From Cryptomeria japonica (Eukaryota; Streptophyta; Pinopsida; Cupressales; Cupressaceae), in assembly GCF_030272615.1 (NCBI RefSeq), contig NC_081413.1:17990285-18054284 (forward strand): DNA of 64,000 nt. Reading direction: 5' to 3'. The stretch's first letter is position 1; each line of letters begins with the position of its first letter. A program made the position numbers and the translations under genes. Shown here piece after piece: positions 1 to 10,209 of this stretch. Under the pieces are notes generated by a model. The model made no database searches. It had not been told where the DNA came from and worked only from the letters and a program-made list of their open reading frames with translations.

Positions 1-331
1 AGTGAATTACCTCATTGTGTGTATCCCTTACAACATCTTCTACCATGTCAGTATTGCCATCCTCATTTGATGCATTTAACTCAATGACAATCCCACCTTG
101 TGGTGGTGGTGAGCTACTGTGAATGGCTTCTGCAACTACAGACGTTGATGGACTAGAAACTTTGCCAATTCCAAAGAAAGACTTTATGGTAGTATCTTTA
201 AGTTTATGTTTTGGGCATTTTGATGGCCTCTCAATCCCTTCAGTTTCACCACCCTGAGGAGTCTTACCCTTTTCTGACATCTCAATCCCTTCACCACCCT
301 GAGGAGTCTCACCCATGTCTAACTGTGACAT
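1..331 (-). CDS. N-terminal part of an unrecognised protein, runs off the window
   Basis: An open frame starts at the ATG complementary to 329-331 and stays open for 110 codons to the window edge. The start shows an imperfect internal duplication (TPQGGE..GIE twice), then a basic stretch and the short motif TTIKSFFG, then a Ser/Pro-rich and an acidic segment. The SFF motif resembles a PCNA-binding (PIP) box but lacks the usual Gln. Similar short Lys/Ser-Phe-Phe motifs occur near the N terminus of some plant hAT-type transposase-derived (ZMYM1-like) proteins, so a transposase-derived gene is possible, but this is inference. A possible 5' leader intron (AAG/GTGAGT donor at 406/405, AG at 351) would be only 55 nt, very short for a plant. 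I do not recognise the gene. Confidence 0.4.
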   Translation of the reverse strand, partial: MSQLDMGETPQGGEGIEMSEKGKTPQGGETEGIERPSKCPKHKLKDTTIKSFFGIGKVSSPSTSVVAEAIHSSSPPPQGGIVIELNASNEDGNTDMVEDVVRDTHNEVIH

Positions 332-1084
332 CTTGAGTCTTGACCTCTCACTACGAATTAAAAGTTAAAACTAATACTATCAAGTATGAAGAAATGATTA
401 CTCACCTTTATGCCTTCTCAATTCTCTGAATCAGGAATCAGGAATGCCTGGGCCTGTGTTGCCGGATTGTAACTCTAGCCCTCCGCCCTACAATGTGCAT
501 GAACTTCAACTTTCCAACTCAATTTGCGGAATGCGAATCGAGACTCGAGAGCTCCCAATTTACTAATCAGACACGAACAAATTGTAAGAAAGAGTGTAAG
601 AAAGAGTGTATTTATAGCAATCCATGATTGCATTTTTGGTGAATTGCGCGGGGCTTGGGCGTCGCAATTGCCAATTAACATTTAATTTAATTGCATTTTT
701 GGCGAATTGCACGGGCGTGCAATGAAAATTTAATTTAAGCGGGGTGAAATGGGTCCTCGAATGCTTATAATGTTTTAATTGATATTGGCGAATTTGGCCG
801 ACGCGTGCAATGAACATTTAATTTACCATTGGCGAATCAGGTCCTGGGTACGTGGTCGTTTTACTATTGATGGAAAATATATGGAGGTGATCTAATACCC
901 ATGTCCGAGTGATTTTAGGTGAATATTACGGGCATGCATGTCGGCGATGTGTGGTTAATGGCGAAGCCAGATTATACAGTGCACCGTTAACCCCGAAATT
1001 CTGGGCAATTTGACCACGATTTTGCCCCAGACAAATCACATGAATTTGCCAATTGGCAAAGAATTGCCACTAAAAAACTCTCTG
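332..1084. other. Upstream flank of the left-edge frame; non-coding
   Basis: No convincing coding sequence on either strand. It would be the leader and promoter side of the minus-strand frame at 1-331. It contains a short degenerate tandem repeat (634-835) and ends where the truncated LARD LTR begins at about 1085. The sequence just before 1085 does not match the corresponding part of the right LTR. Confidence 0.5.
634..835. repeat. Degenerate tandem repeat, about three units
   Basis: Three related units carry TTGGYGAATT, a GC-rich core with GGGCGT or ACGCGT, and then CATTTAATTTA or AAATTTAATTTA. They start near 636, 697 and 787, and a partial unit follows at about 830. The units sit upstream of the minus-strand frame at the left edge, so they could be promoter repeats, but nothing proves that. 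Confidence 0.5.
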
Positions 1085-3015
1085 TTCTTAAGCAAGAATG
1101 AGAGATTTTGTGGGTAATCACCCACTCTCCATTTTTGGAGACAAGAAAGTTTGAAAGGAAAAAGATAGATTGTGAATTAAGAATTTTGGCTAAGTGTAGA
1201 AAGGAAAGACTTGTGGATTTGGGCTGCTCATCCTCAACAAAACTAGCATACCCTTGGGCAGTTGAAGGTTGGTTTCACCTTTCTTGTAACGTTTTCTTAT
1301 TGCATGTTGTTTTGAAAGAAATGCTTGTGTAAAAGACTAGTTTTCTTGCATGTATTTCTTGGAAATTTATTTGATGGTTGGTGTTTATGCAATGTATGTG
1401 TTTTGGGAGTAACCAAGACCTCCTACTCTTGGGAGAGAGGATGGTCTTGTGGGTGGTAGAAGTGACAGCCCTTGAGTGAGAGGTTCTCGTTATGAGAGTG
1501 ATCACAAGGGACTTTATGTGACCCTTGCTGCATGGCTTGTTTATGCATTGGGGGTCATAAGGAGGGAAATAAGGCATGAATGCGTTGGGGGGCATAAGGA
1601 ATATGGGGTTGTTATACTTGATGTATTTGGTTTGCCACAAGGTGGCTATATGTTTTACCATATTTGCAGTCTCCTCAGGGTACTTGGTCCACTACCACCC
1701 TTGAAAAGACATCACAATGTGTGGTGCAATATAGCCTTGGTTGGGAATGTGAATTGTGTTAGTTGTTCCCTTGTTTATTGTGTTTGCATGTGTGTTTCCT
1801 ATCTAGGGCTTGGTTCTCCAAGCTTGGGGGTGGCTACTAGTTAGCCTAGGTAGGGAGGTGAGCACTCCATGGTCATAGCCTTTGATTTATTGCAGGTTGT
1901 TGAAAGAAAAGAGAAGGACAAGTAGAAGTTGCTGGACTTATGGTTTGCAGAAAAAAAAAAGAATTGGAAAAAAAAAAAGAATAGTTTATATTTTAAGTTG
2001 TAGAAATGTAAAGGGAAACTATATGTTATACATTACTTGAAAAAGAAAATGTATTTATTTTAGTTAGAGTCCTCCTTGGATACAAATGAGAGACTAGTTT
2101 GGGTATTTTCTCCCTCTTGAAATAATGTCTATATTGAATTCTAAAGATGCCTTAAACAAATGTATTATTTCTGTTAATCTATTATTGCCTAAATGAAAAG
2201 ATTCTGTTGGGATTTAGTTTGTACTGATCTTAAAAAAAATGAATTGAATGAATGCATGCATGTTACTTTGAAAGTGGATATTCAGTTTATTTCCCATTTG
2301 CATATCTCTAAGGATAGATTGAAATGATCCTAGATAAATAAAGTTGCAGAAATTAAAATCACATATTTATTGCAAAAATTTAAGTCTAAAAAATTAAATG
2401 GTCTATCTAGTTTAAATAATCACATATTTATATAGTTGCTGTTAAAATTATTAAACTCTGTTATTTACCTTTTTGCAGAAAATAAAATCTAGAGATGAAT
2501 AGCCTATTTGATTTAAATAATATCATATTCTTTAGTTGCTGTATAATTTCATTGGATGTCTGTCAATCTTTTATTGCAGAAAATAAATCTAAATTATTTA
2601 GTCTATCACTGATTTATGGTATTCAACTTAAGAAAAAAATAATAATACCTTGATTTAAATCTGAGAAGTAATAATAATCCGTTCTATGTTAATAATTTAT
2701 ATTTGCTTAAATGAAAGTTTAGCCCTAACTCCAATGAGCATTCAAAATATATGTATATAAATAAATATATATATCTATATATTTATTTATATTTGCATTT
2801 TAAATATAGGTACATAAATAAATAAATATATATATAATATATATATTTTTATATATAATATATATATTTACTTATATTTATTTTTAAATTATATTTTTAA
2901 TATATAATATAAATTAGATATATATATAAAATCTCATTTTATATTAAAAAAAAGGAGATATTACAAAGCAAAATTTTAAATTAAAAAAAAAGAAAAAAAA
3001 AACATAATTTAAAAA

Positions 3016-3290
3016 AAAAACCCCCCTGCGGAACCCCTCCTTGTAGTGGGCGGCGACCCCACAGCGGTGGCGGTGTTGGTTGCGGACCACGACCCACAGT
3101 GGCGGCCAGGGCCAGCTCTATGGGCCGTGACCCACAGGCCTGACAGTGGCAGTCCTACGGGGAGCCCCCCCCCCCCCGTAACCTCCGCCTCCCTTTCACT
3201 CAGCCTCCTTCCCTCCTCCCCTGCGTGAGACCTGCGAGACACTCCTCCGCCGCTCCTTCCTATGCCCTCCGCCATTTGCAGGTTTGGCCC
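3016..3290. other. GC-rich island inside the LARD LTR
   Basis: A GC-rich block of about 270 bp in otherwise very AT-rich LTR sequence; the matching block in the right LTR is about 14692-14970. It contains degenerate units with CGACCCACAG or similar, near 3052, 3087 and 3127, about 35-40 bp apart. On the minus strand both copies share the same beginning of an open frame (MAEGIGRSG...), but they diverge afterwards. It lies just upstream of the TATA box and may be a captured sequence. Confidence 0.5.
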
Positions 3291-3344
3291 CTGCGTAACA
3301 CAAGAAAAAAAAGAGAATAAACCCTAGCCCGGGTAGGGTTAGGG

Positions 3345-3353
3345 TATATAAAA
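3345..3353 (+). promoter_or_regulatory. TATA box in LARD 5' LTR
   Basis: TATATAAAA follows a CCCTAG/TAGGG-rich stretch. The same place in the right LTR has TATATAAAAG. This is the likely U3/R promoter of the element; the transcription start is not known. Confidence 0.5.
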
Positions 3354-3430
3354 GAAAAAGAACAGATTAAAGGTGCAAGGTAGGTTTATAATGTATTTTT
3401 AAATTAGGGTTTTAATAGTCTTTTAATAGT

Positions 3431-3433
<3 letters not shown>

Positions 3434-3489
<56 letters not shown>
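3434..3489. repeat. (AT)n microsatellite in LARD 5' LTR
   Basis: About 56 bp of uninterrupted AT dinucleotides. The equivalent position in the right LTR has a similar AT run followed by a TATG-repeat tract. Confidence 0.95.
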
Positions 3490-3491
<2 letters not shown>

Positions 3492-4525
3492 AGAGAGAGT
3501 TAAAATAATTTGAGTGTTAGGGCAAAATAAGATATTAAAAGAGAAATAGAGTTGAGAGGGGTTTTGTTAATTATAAATTAATTAGGTTTAAATGTGTGAT
3601 GTTAACCATATAATTGGTGCACTCATATTTTCTAATGAGAATTCTATTTATTGATATATTGAGTAGGTTTAATGGACAATGTTAATTAATTTATTGATAT
3701 CCTAGGTTACTTATTTAATTGATATACTCATAATTTATGACCTTTTTATATAGACATTAAATAAGATATTTTTTTTTAAGAACAATTGTAATTATTCATG
3801 GAGATTAATTACTAGAAAACTTATAATAACTTGATAAATATTAGGACTATAGGAAATGTTTTAGTCCATCTAAATATAGGTTTTAGAGATTAAACCTTAT
3901 AGAACGAATTTTGTTATGGATTTGATCGACCCTTCAGTCGATTTAGTTTAAACTACACTTTAACTATGAAAAAAAAAAATATAGACATTTAGAAACCGAA
4001 TGTTAGGAGTAATTTAATTAGTTCCTAAAATCAATTAATGATTATTGAAGATTATTAATGTATTCGTCAATTATTTTAGAGAGTTTTGATTAAATCAATC
4101 TATTGATTAAATTTGACGAGATAATAAAATAATACATGAGTATTCCGCATTTAAATTAGATTATTAAGAAAGAATGTATAAACCGGATGATGGAAATTTG
4201 ATATTTGTTAAACAATTGATATCGAACCAAGTAAGTTTATTAATGCCTATTAAAAGAAATGGATCTAATTAAGTACTAATAAGCGCAACTGAAATGAAAA
4301 GGACTATCAAGTAAATTTAATATTATCCTTATAAAATTTATTTGTACCGTTTAATAATAGGAGTTATCGTAATTAGTTATGTCCGAATTTAATATCAATT
4401 AGGAATTTATTTGGAACAATTTGGTTAGATGAGTTAACTAATTACGCAATGGTTGCATGAAATTTAGTGTTTAAAAAAAATAAATTTGTCCTCTGTGTTT
4501 TGCCCAAAGTTTGGGCATGACATTT

Positions 4526-4537
4526 TGGTATCAGAGC
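4526..4537 (+). promoter_or_regulatory. Primer binding site, tRNA-iMet type (LARD)
   Basis: TGGTATCAGAGC lies 3 bp after the end of the 5' LTR. It is the standard plant PBS complementary to the 3' end of initiator methionine tRNA, and it sets the LTR boundary. Confidence 0.9.
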
Positions 4538-6837
4538 CCTAGGTTCATACACTGGTGAACATGGGCTACATTCATAATTTAGTTGGAACCAAACTATGGC
4601 TTGAAGTATAACACCTAGGTGGAAATTTGTGATATAACAAAGTGAAACATAAGTGAAAATTCTTTTAAATCAATAGATCAACAAATATCAATTCAAGGAG
4701 TTCCAAGGGTCACTAAGAGCCCAAAAATTTGAACTTATTAGTCATAAGGTTTATGGCGTAATAAAACCCCAAAGGCTGCGAAAATTTCAACTATTTATTC
4801 ATTTGAAGTAATTTTGGTGATTATTAACGGAATTTAGTTCTTTAGTACTTATGGGTTACCATTCAATTGGAACCTAAAACGCAATGATTGCCCTAACCAA
4901 ATCAAGTATGAGGAGCTAATTCTTCATTAAAATACTCTTGATGGTAACTAAGAGAATGCCATCCATCGAGATACGTTCTTGACATGGCAAGTCAAGTAAG
5001 ATAGTTAGACATAAGATAAAGGCACAATAAACAAGATAAATAAGATCGAGATAGTTCAAAATAAAATTGTAAGCTATGTAAAATGAGGATGGTTAAAAAG
5101 ATCAAGGCCGCCATTGGAGACAAAAATGGAGGCAAGTAAAGGGGTGCTCTTACGAATACTAGAAGAAGCCTTAACCTACCCTAATGACTAGAATGTTGTC
5201 ATGTTAGAATTCTTATTAAGAGCATTTGTTGGACAATTTTTGTAGCAATGTAGTGAAGCTAGTTGGGTAACCCTGAAGATAGGGAACTAAAAGGAAGAAT
5301 GGAAATCTCCTCGATCAAAAAACCCTAGTAATGCTATAGATGAGATAAATAATGAGAAAGGAGGCATGAACTTCTTGGGTGAAAACACGTATTTACAATA
5401 AACCCTAAGCTCATCCGTGATTATATAATTGGGGGAAGCAAGCAAGTAAAGCCTCAACTAGTTCCTTTATGGGAAGATAATCTTGGAAAAAAGCAAATAA
5501 TGGAAGAAAGAGTAGAGTTGAATTGGGAATCGTACAAAAATCTCCATTGAAGTGCAAGGAGTATAAAAGTATTAGGATCCTATAATCTAGAAATGTGTAA
5601 CTGGTTTTCGTCCAGAAACTAAGAAGAAAAGTGCAACCCAATCATGGCTAGTCACTAGGTACAAGACGATATGTATCACAATTTAACTACTAGGCACAAT
5701 CGAAGAAGCTTTGCAAATTATGGCACTCAAGTGTGAAAGTATGCGAAAACATTAAGTATGGATGAAGCAACAGGCGGATGGAAATGGCTTATGGAAAGAT
5801 AGTATAACAACAATATAATACCAAAGTTTTAATGTGAATTAGTTGGCAATATAAAAGATTTTATGAGAACATTGATAAGGAGACAAATTTTGTGGTTAGC
5901 CAAGGGAGAACTTGGAAAATTATGGATCTTAAGACATTGGTAATTATTGGACATCCTTATGTTATACCGTAATTGGGTAACTGGATATTGGGATGGTAAG
6001 ATTGTTTATTTAGATTGGAGAGATCAAAGGTTGTGATATGCTGGAATTTGGCTAGTAAGTAAATATAAATAAGTAATATGGAAAGCGATAGCTTCCTTTT
6101 TAGTAAATAATATTTAAAAAGGATGGGTGTTGGTCACTCCTTGAGTGCACACCCCCTTGATTTCATAGTTGCATAAGTGAAGTAGGAGAGAATCAGTCCA
6201 CTCTACGAGTTGTTTGAAATATGTCATGAAATGTGTGGGTAGGAATTTGTTGTCAACCATTATCGACCTTACTTGACAATAATTCCACCCCAAATGGTTC
6301 TTAACCATAAGTGTTAGTAATTTGACAACAAGCTCCTACCTAATGAAGGCAAGTGAATGTTAGAGGTGAAAATATAAGGAGCTAACATAAGGTGCTAAGA
6401 AAACAAATGATGTCCCTAGTAAAATTATATGATTACATTATACAAATCCTAAGTGGTTCTAAGTAAACAAGTGTCAATTTTGAACCGAACTATCAACCGT
6501 GTTTGTATGACATGAAAGTATCAATACTTGAGCTACCACGTAACATTGAACCAAGGATTAGCATATTAAGATAATTAACGGAAGTCCAAGGAGAATGGAC
6601 GGAGAATGCTAGAGTTAGTGCAATCACCTGTTAGATATAATTATGGATGTGAATAACCCTAAATAGATAGCGAATCATGTCGGAAAGTGTGGCTTGCGAT
6701 AGCAATCACGTGAAGGTTAAAATGAAACATGATCTATTAAACAATTGCAATGTCATGGATATAAGATATCTCGTAAATAATAAAGGAATATAGATAATCT
6801 AAGAATCTCAAGAGTCTAATTACTACTTCCTAACACA
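4538..6837. other. LARD core, left part; no coding signal
   Basis: AT-rich sequence with frequent stops in all frames. I see no Gag, protease, RT, RNase H or integrase motif on either strand. Small open frames (5411-5641, 6114-6308) show no family resemblance. Confidence 0.6.
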
Positions 6838-6842
6838 CTTAG

Positions 6843-7200
6843 TGTTAGGGTTTCAAGCAAATCTGGAGCAAATATGAACTAACAATTATATGCAGATTTA
6901 AATACAAAAGATAAAGAAATAAAACAGGACACGAATAACATAGAGATTTAACGTGGTTCACCTGGAATGGGTTACATCAACCATACACAGTCGTCCAATC
7001 TTTCTTATTATCTAGCAAAAACAATACATCAACCTTGCAATGCATTAAGCATCCTAGCTGCTTATAACATGCATTTTTAGGGCAACAAACAAAGTCGGCC
7101 TTTTTAGGGTTTTATTATAATATCGATTTTCATCAACGAAAATGGCGAGGATACATGCTAAGTGTAAAGTACTTTGCTGATTAGTCGCCACATTTCAACA
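6843..7200 (-). repeat. 3' LTR of the integrase-less copia
   Basis: 358 bp, nearly matching 9846-10204. On the minus strand a purine-rich PPT (AAGTGGGAGAT) lies directly upstream of it. Confidence 0.92.
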
Positions 7201-7260
7201 ATCTCCCACTTGGAGACTGATTAGGCTCCACACCGAACAATCTCCCACTTGGAGACTGAT
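7199..7260 (-). promoter_or_regulatory. Duplicated polypurine tract
   Basis: CAATCTCCCACTTGGAGACT occurs twice, at 7199-7218 and 7238-7257. On the minus strand each copy gives the same purine-rich tract, AAGTGGGAGATTG. Only the copy touching the LTR is in the normal position to prime plus-strand DNA. Confidence 0.8.
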
Positions 7261-7336
7261 ACTACACGACACCACTATACATGCAACATCTGCTGGATAA
7301 AACACTAGGACTCGACTGGAATAAATTCTAAAATTA

Positions 7337-8680
7337 TCAATCAAGAAGACCAATAGAAAATGATGAAGAAATCAACTTCTCATGTGGAACTACCTTCGTG
7401 AACATATCGGCAGGATTCTCACTTGTGTGAATCTTCTCAAGCCGTAATTGACCCTCCTCCAAAACAGTCTGGATGAAGTGGTACCTGAGCTGAATATGTT
7501 TTGTCCTTGAATGAAAAGCAGAGTTCTTTGCAAGATGAATGGCACTCTGGCTATCAGTATACAATGGGCTATCCTCTTGTGTCTGACCCAATTCCTCCAG
7601 AAAACATTGCAACCAAATCATCTCCTTGCTGGCTTCTATAGCAGCAACATACTCAGCTTCAGTGGTTGAAAGTGCAACAACCTTTTGCAGCCTAGAAATC
7701 CAACTGACTGTAGTTCCCCCTATAGTAAAAACATACCCTATAGTACTCCTCCGTGAATCAATATCACCCGCCAGATCAGAGTCAACAAACCCACTCAGAG
7801 CAGCATTAGATCCTTTGAAACATAATGCCTTCGTAGTAGTTCCTTTCAAATACCGAAGAATCCATTTCACAGCATTCCAATGTTCCATACCCGGATTACT
7901 CATAAACCCACTCACAACTCCCACTGCATGTGCAATATCTGGCCTTGTGCATACCATTGCATACATCAGACTGCCAATAGCTGATGAATACAAAATGTTA
8001 GACATTTTATTAACCTCTTCCTGTGCCTTTGGGCACATCTCCTTAGTCAATTTGAAATGACTCGCCAAAGGTGTACTAATTGCTTTTGCATCCTGCATGT
8101 TAAATCTTTTCAACACCTTCTTTATATACTCACTTTGGGACAAATTCAAGGTTCTATTTTTCCTGTCCCGTGTAATCCTCATATCAAGAATTTGCTTAGC
8201 TACACCCAAATATTTCGTAGCAAATGACCTAGCTAATTTCTGTTTAAGATCATTTATATGTTGCATGTTAGACCCAGCAACAGGCATGTCATCAACATAA
8301 AGCAACAGGATAATATAACTGCCATTATCAAATCTCTTAAAATATACACAATGATCAAAATGACATCTATGATAACCGTGTTCAGCCATGAAACTATCAA
8401 ATTTTAAATACCATTGTCCAGGTGCTTGCTTTAGGCCATACAGACTTTTCTTCAACCTGCACACCAATTTCTCCTTACCTTTGACCTCATATCCCTGTGG
8501 TCGCAACATGTAAATTTCCTCCTCCAAATCTCCATGGAGAAAAGCTATTTTGACATCTAATTGTTCAAGATGTAAATCATCTGCAGCCACAAGACTAAGT
8601 ACAGTTCTAATTGAAGTCATTTTTACAACTGGAGAAAATATTTCATCATAATCTATACCCTTTTTCTGTGCAACCTTCAC
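7337..8680 (-). CDS. Copia RT-RNase H part of pol (N-terminally truncated)
   Basis: 447-codon open frame. It begins within copia RT at a segment with IDYDEIFSPV, continues through LDVKIAFLHG and QAPGQWYLKF, and has the RT catalytic motif YVDDM (usually YVDDM/I in copia). The RNase H half shows ALSTTEAEYVA, the DSQSAIHLAKN block and the HIQLRYHFI block, ending near FTK. The integrase and the start of RT normally found upstream are absent. The frame is fully open, unlike the plus-strand elements in this window. The first residues come from just after the deletion junction near 8690, so the annotated Met is not a genuine start. Confidence 0.9.
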   Translation of the reverse strand: MKVAQKKGIDYDEIFSPVVKMTSIRTVLSLVAADDLHLEQLDVKIAFLHGDLEEEIYMLRPQGYEVKGKEKLVCRLKKSLYGLKQAPGQWYLKFDSFMAEHGYHRCHFDHCVYFKRFDNGSYIILLLYVDDMPVAGSNMQHINDLKQKLARSFATKYLGVAKQILDMRITRDRKNRTLNLSQSEYIKKVLKRFNMQDAKAISTPLASHFKLTKEMCPKAQEEVNKMSNILYSSAIGSLMYAMVCTRPDIAHAVGVVSGFMSNPGMEHWNAVKWILRYLKGTTTKALCFKGSNAALSGFVDSDLAGDIDSRRSTIGYVFTIGGTTVSWISRLQKVVALSTTEAEYVAAIEASKEMIWLQCFLEELGQTQEDSPLYTDSQSAIHLAKNSAFHSRTKHIQLRYHFIQTVLEEGQLRLEKIHTSENPADMFTKVVPHEKLISSSFSIGLLD

Positions 8681-8738
8681 TACCTAGTTGCCCTGCAGAA
8701 ATTAAATTTCTTCTTAAGTTAGGAACATGTCTTACCTC

Positions 8739-9785
8739 CTACAAAAACCAGTCATTACCATTCTGCAACTTGATCTTTATCTTTCCTTTTCCAACAATTT
8801 GATAGGGCTCATCATCACCCAAATATACCTGTCCAAAATCACCTTGAACATAATCTAAAAAATATTTTCTATGGGGTGTAGCATGAAATGAAGCCCTAGA
8901 ATCTATTACCCAGGAATCATTAACATTATCCAAACATAAGATTAAAGCATCTTGTAAAGTATTACTTGCAATATTAGCTTCCTTACTGTCATTTTCATTT
9001 TTGTCTCCTTCTTTGTTTTTCTGAGACCAACAGTCTTTCTTTAGATGACCAGGCTTTCCGTAGTACCAACAATATTTGTTTCCTCTAGATTGAGAGCGTC
9101 CTTTCTTTGACTTCCCTCGTGACTTCTCATTCCAAGGGCCTTTTCCTCTTTCCTTTGATCTTCCTCTATTCTCCACATTCAAAACACTACCCGATGATGT
9201 TGGAGTCTCACCTGTGTTTTTCCTTCGCATTTCCTCGCTTAGGATAACACCAACAATATCATCAAATACCAAATTATTTTTACCAGAGACAGAGTTACTT
9301 ACAACCATAACCAAGCTATTCCAGCTTTCTGGCAAAGAACATAAAATCAAGAGAGCCCTAACCTTTTCTGCAAAGGTAATTTTTACCGAAGACAATTGAC
9401 TGGTAATTGTATTAATTTCATTTAAGTGCTCCACTATAGATCCTCCCTCACTCATTTTCAAATTAAACAAACGCTTCATAAGAAATACCTTATTCGAAGC
9501 TGAGGGTTTCTCATACAGCTTAGCCAATGTCGGCATCAAATCCACAACCATTTTTGCTTCTGTTATATTGAAAGCTACAGATGGTGCAAGGCACAATCGA
9601 ATGGATCCTAGTGCCTTTCTATCTAAAATGTCCCATTCTTCATCTGACATTGTGGTCACTTTCTTTGCCTTTCCTTCTAATGGCCGCCACAAATCCTTTC
9701 GATACAGGTAATCCTCCATCTACATTTTCCATAACTGATAATTCTGGCTGTTAAACTTTTCGACCTTGAATTTGGAATCCTCCAT
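8739..9785 (-). pseudogene. Copia gag plus start of protease
   Basis: The natural start is the ATG at 9785-9783, followed by a typical copia Gag start (KFKVEKFNSQNY). A TAG where the family usually has Gln separates this from the long open part beginning at 9719. The body is a retrotransposon Gag of about 300 residues, a basic Arg/Lys/Ser-rich stretch, then a zinc knuckle CWYYGKPGHLKKDC, in which the second Cys is Tyr. The protease active site reads DSRAS instead of DSGAS. The frame ends at a TAG (8739-8741), and in-frame protease/pre-integrase residues continue to about 8690, where they fuse to RT sequence in another frame. It probably encodes no working protease. Confidence 0.88.
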
Positions 9786-9827
9786 TGCTCCCACTCAAAT
9801 CTGAAAGTCCTACCAATTTACAGAAAA

Positions 9828-9843
9828 CCTTACTTTGATACCA
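9828..9843 (-). promoter_or_regulatory. Primer binding site of the integrase-less copia
   Basis: On the minus strand, TGGTATCAAAGTAAGG lies 2 bp from the 5' LTR. It differs from the iMet PBS (TGGTATCAGAGC) at one or two positions. Confidence 0.75.
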
Positions 9844-9845
9844 AT

Positions 9846-10204
9846 TGTTAGGGTTTCAAGCAGATCTAAAACAAATATGAACTAACAATTATATGCAAAT
9901 TTAAATACAAAAGATAAAGAAATAAAACAGGACACAAATAACATAGAGATTTAACGTGGTTCACCCAGAATGGGTTACGTCCACCATACACAGTCATCTA
10001 ATCTTTCTTATTATCCAGCAAAAACAATACATCAACCTTACAATGCCTTAAGCATCCCAGCCGCTTATAACATGCGGTTTTAGGGCAACAAACAAAGTCG
10101 GCCTTTTTAGGGTTTTATTACAATGTTTGTTTTCATCAACGAAAAATGGTGAGCATACATGCTGAGTGTACAATACTTTGCTGATCAGTCGCCACATTTC
10201 AACA
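9846..10204 (-). repeat. 5' LTR of the integrase-less copia
   Basis: 359 bp, TGTTAGGG to TTCAACA on the plus strand, paired with 6843-7200 and followed by the CTTAG duplication. Confidence 0.92.
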
Positions 10205-10209
10205 CTTAG

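Larger units (their letters stand above)
1085..4522 (+). repeat. LARD 5' LTR (truncated at its 5' end)
   Basis: Matches 12858-16247 almost throughout. It ends in CATGACA just after a short palindrome, GCCCAAA-G-TTTGGGC (4502-4516), and a PBS follows. Differences from the right LTR include an extra ~55 bp near 1545-1600 and the absence of the TATG microsatellite present in the right copy. Open frames inside it have no recognisable domain. Confidence 0.85.
6838..10209 (-). mobile_element. Ty1/copia element lacking integrase, with target duplication
   Basis: Two LTRs (6843-7200 and 9846-10204) begin TGTTAGGG and end TTCAACA on the plus strand. The flanking 5 bp are CTTAG at 6838-6842 and CTTAG at 10205-10209, a perfect target site duplication. 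The element is 3,362 bp and is read on the minus strand: PBS next to the right LTR, gag, the start of protease, then a direct jump into RT and RNase H. Integrase and the N-terminal part of RT are missing, so it needed help in trans. The LTRs differ mostly by C/T and G/A changes. It sits inside the LARD core and is therefore younger than that insertion. Confidence 0.92.

Noticed and set aside
351-405. A 5' leader intron for the left-edge frame
   Set aside because: Splice-like ends are present, but 55 nt is below the usual plant minimum and no transcript supports it.
1476-1844. 122-residue open frame
   Set aside because: Lies wholly inside the LARD LTR, is broken in the other LTR copy, and has no domain.
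3009-3275. Minus-strand 88-residue open frame in the GC-rich island
   Set aside because: Only its first ~34 residues are shared with the other LTR; GC-rich DNA has few stops by chance. Kept as a finding, not a gene.
7626-8060. Plus-strand 144-residue open frame
   Set aside because: Antisense shadow of the copia RT-RNase H frame.
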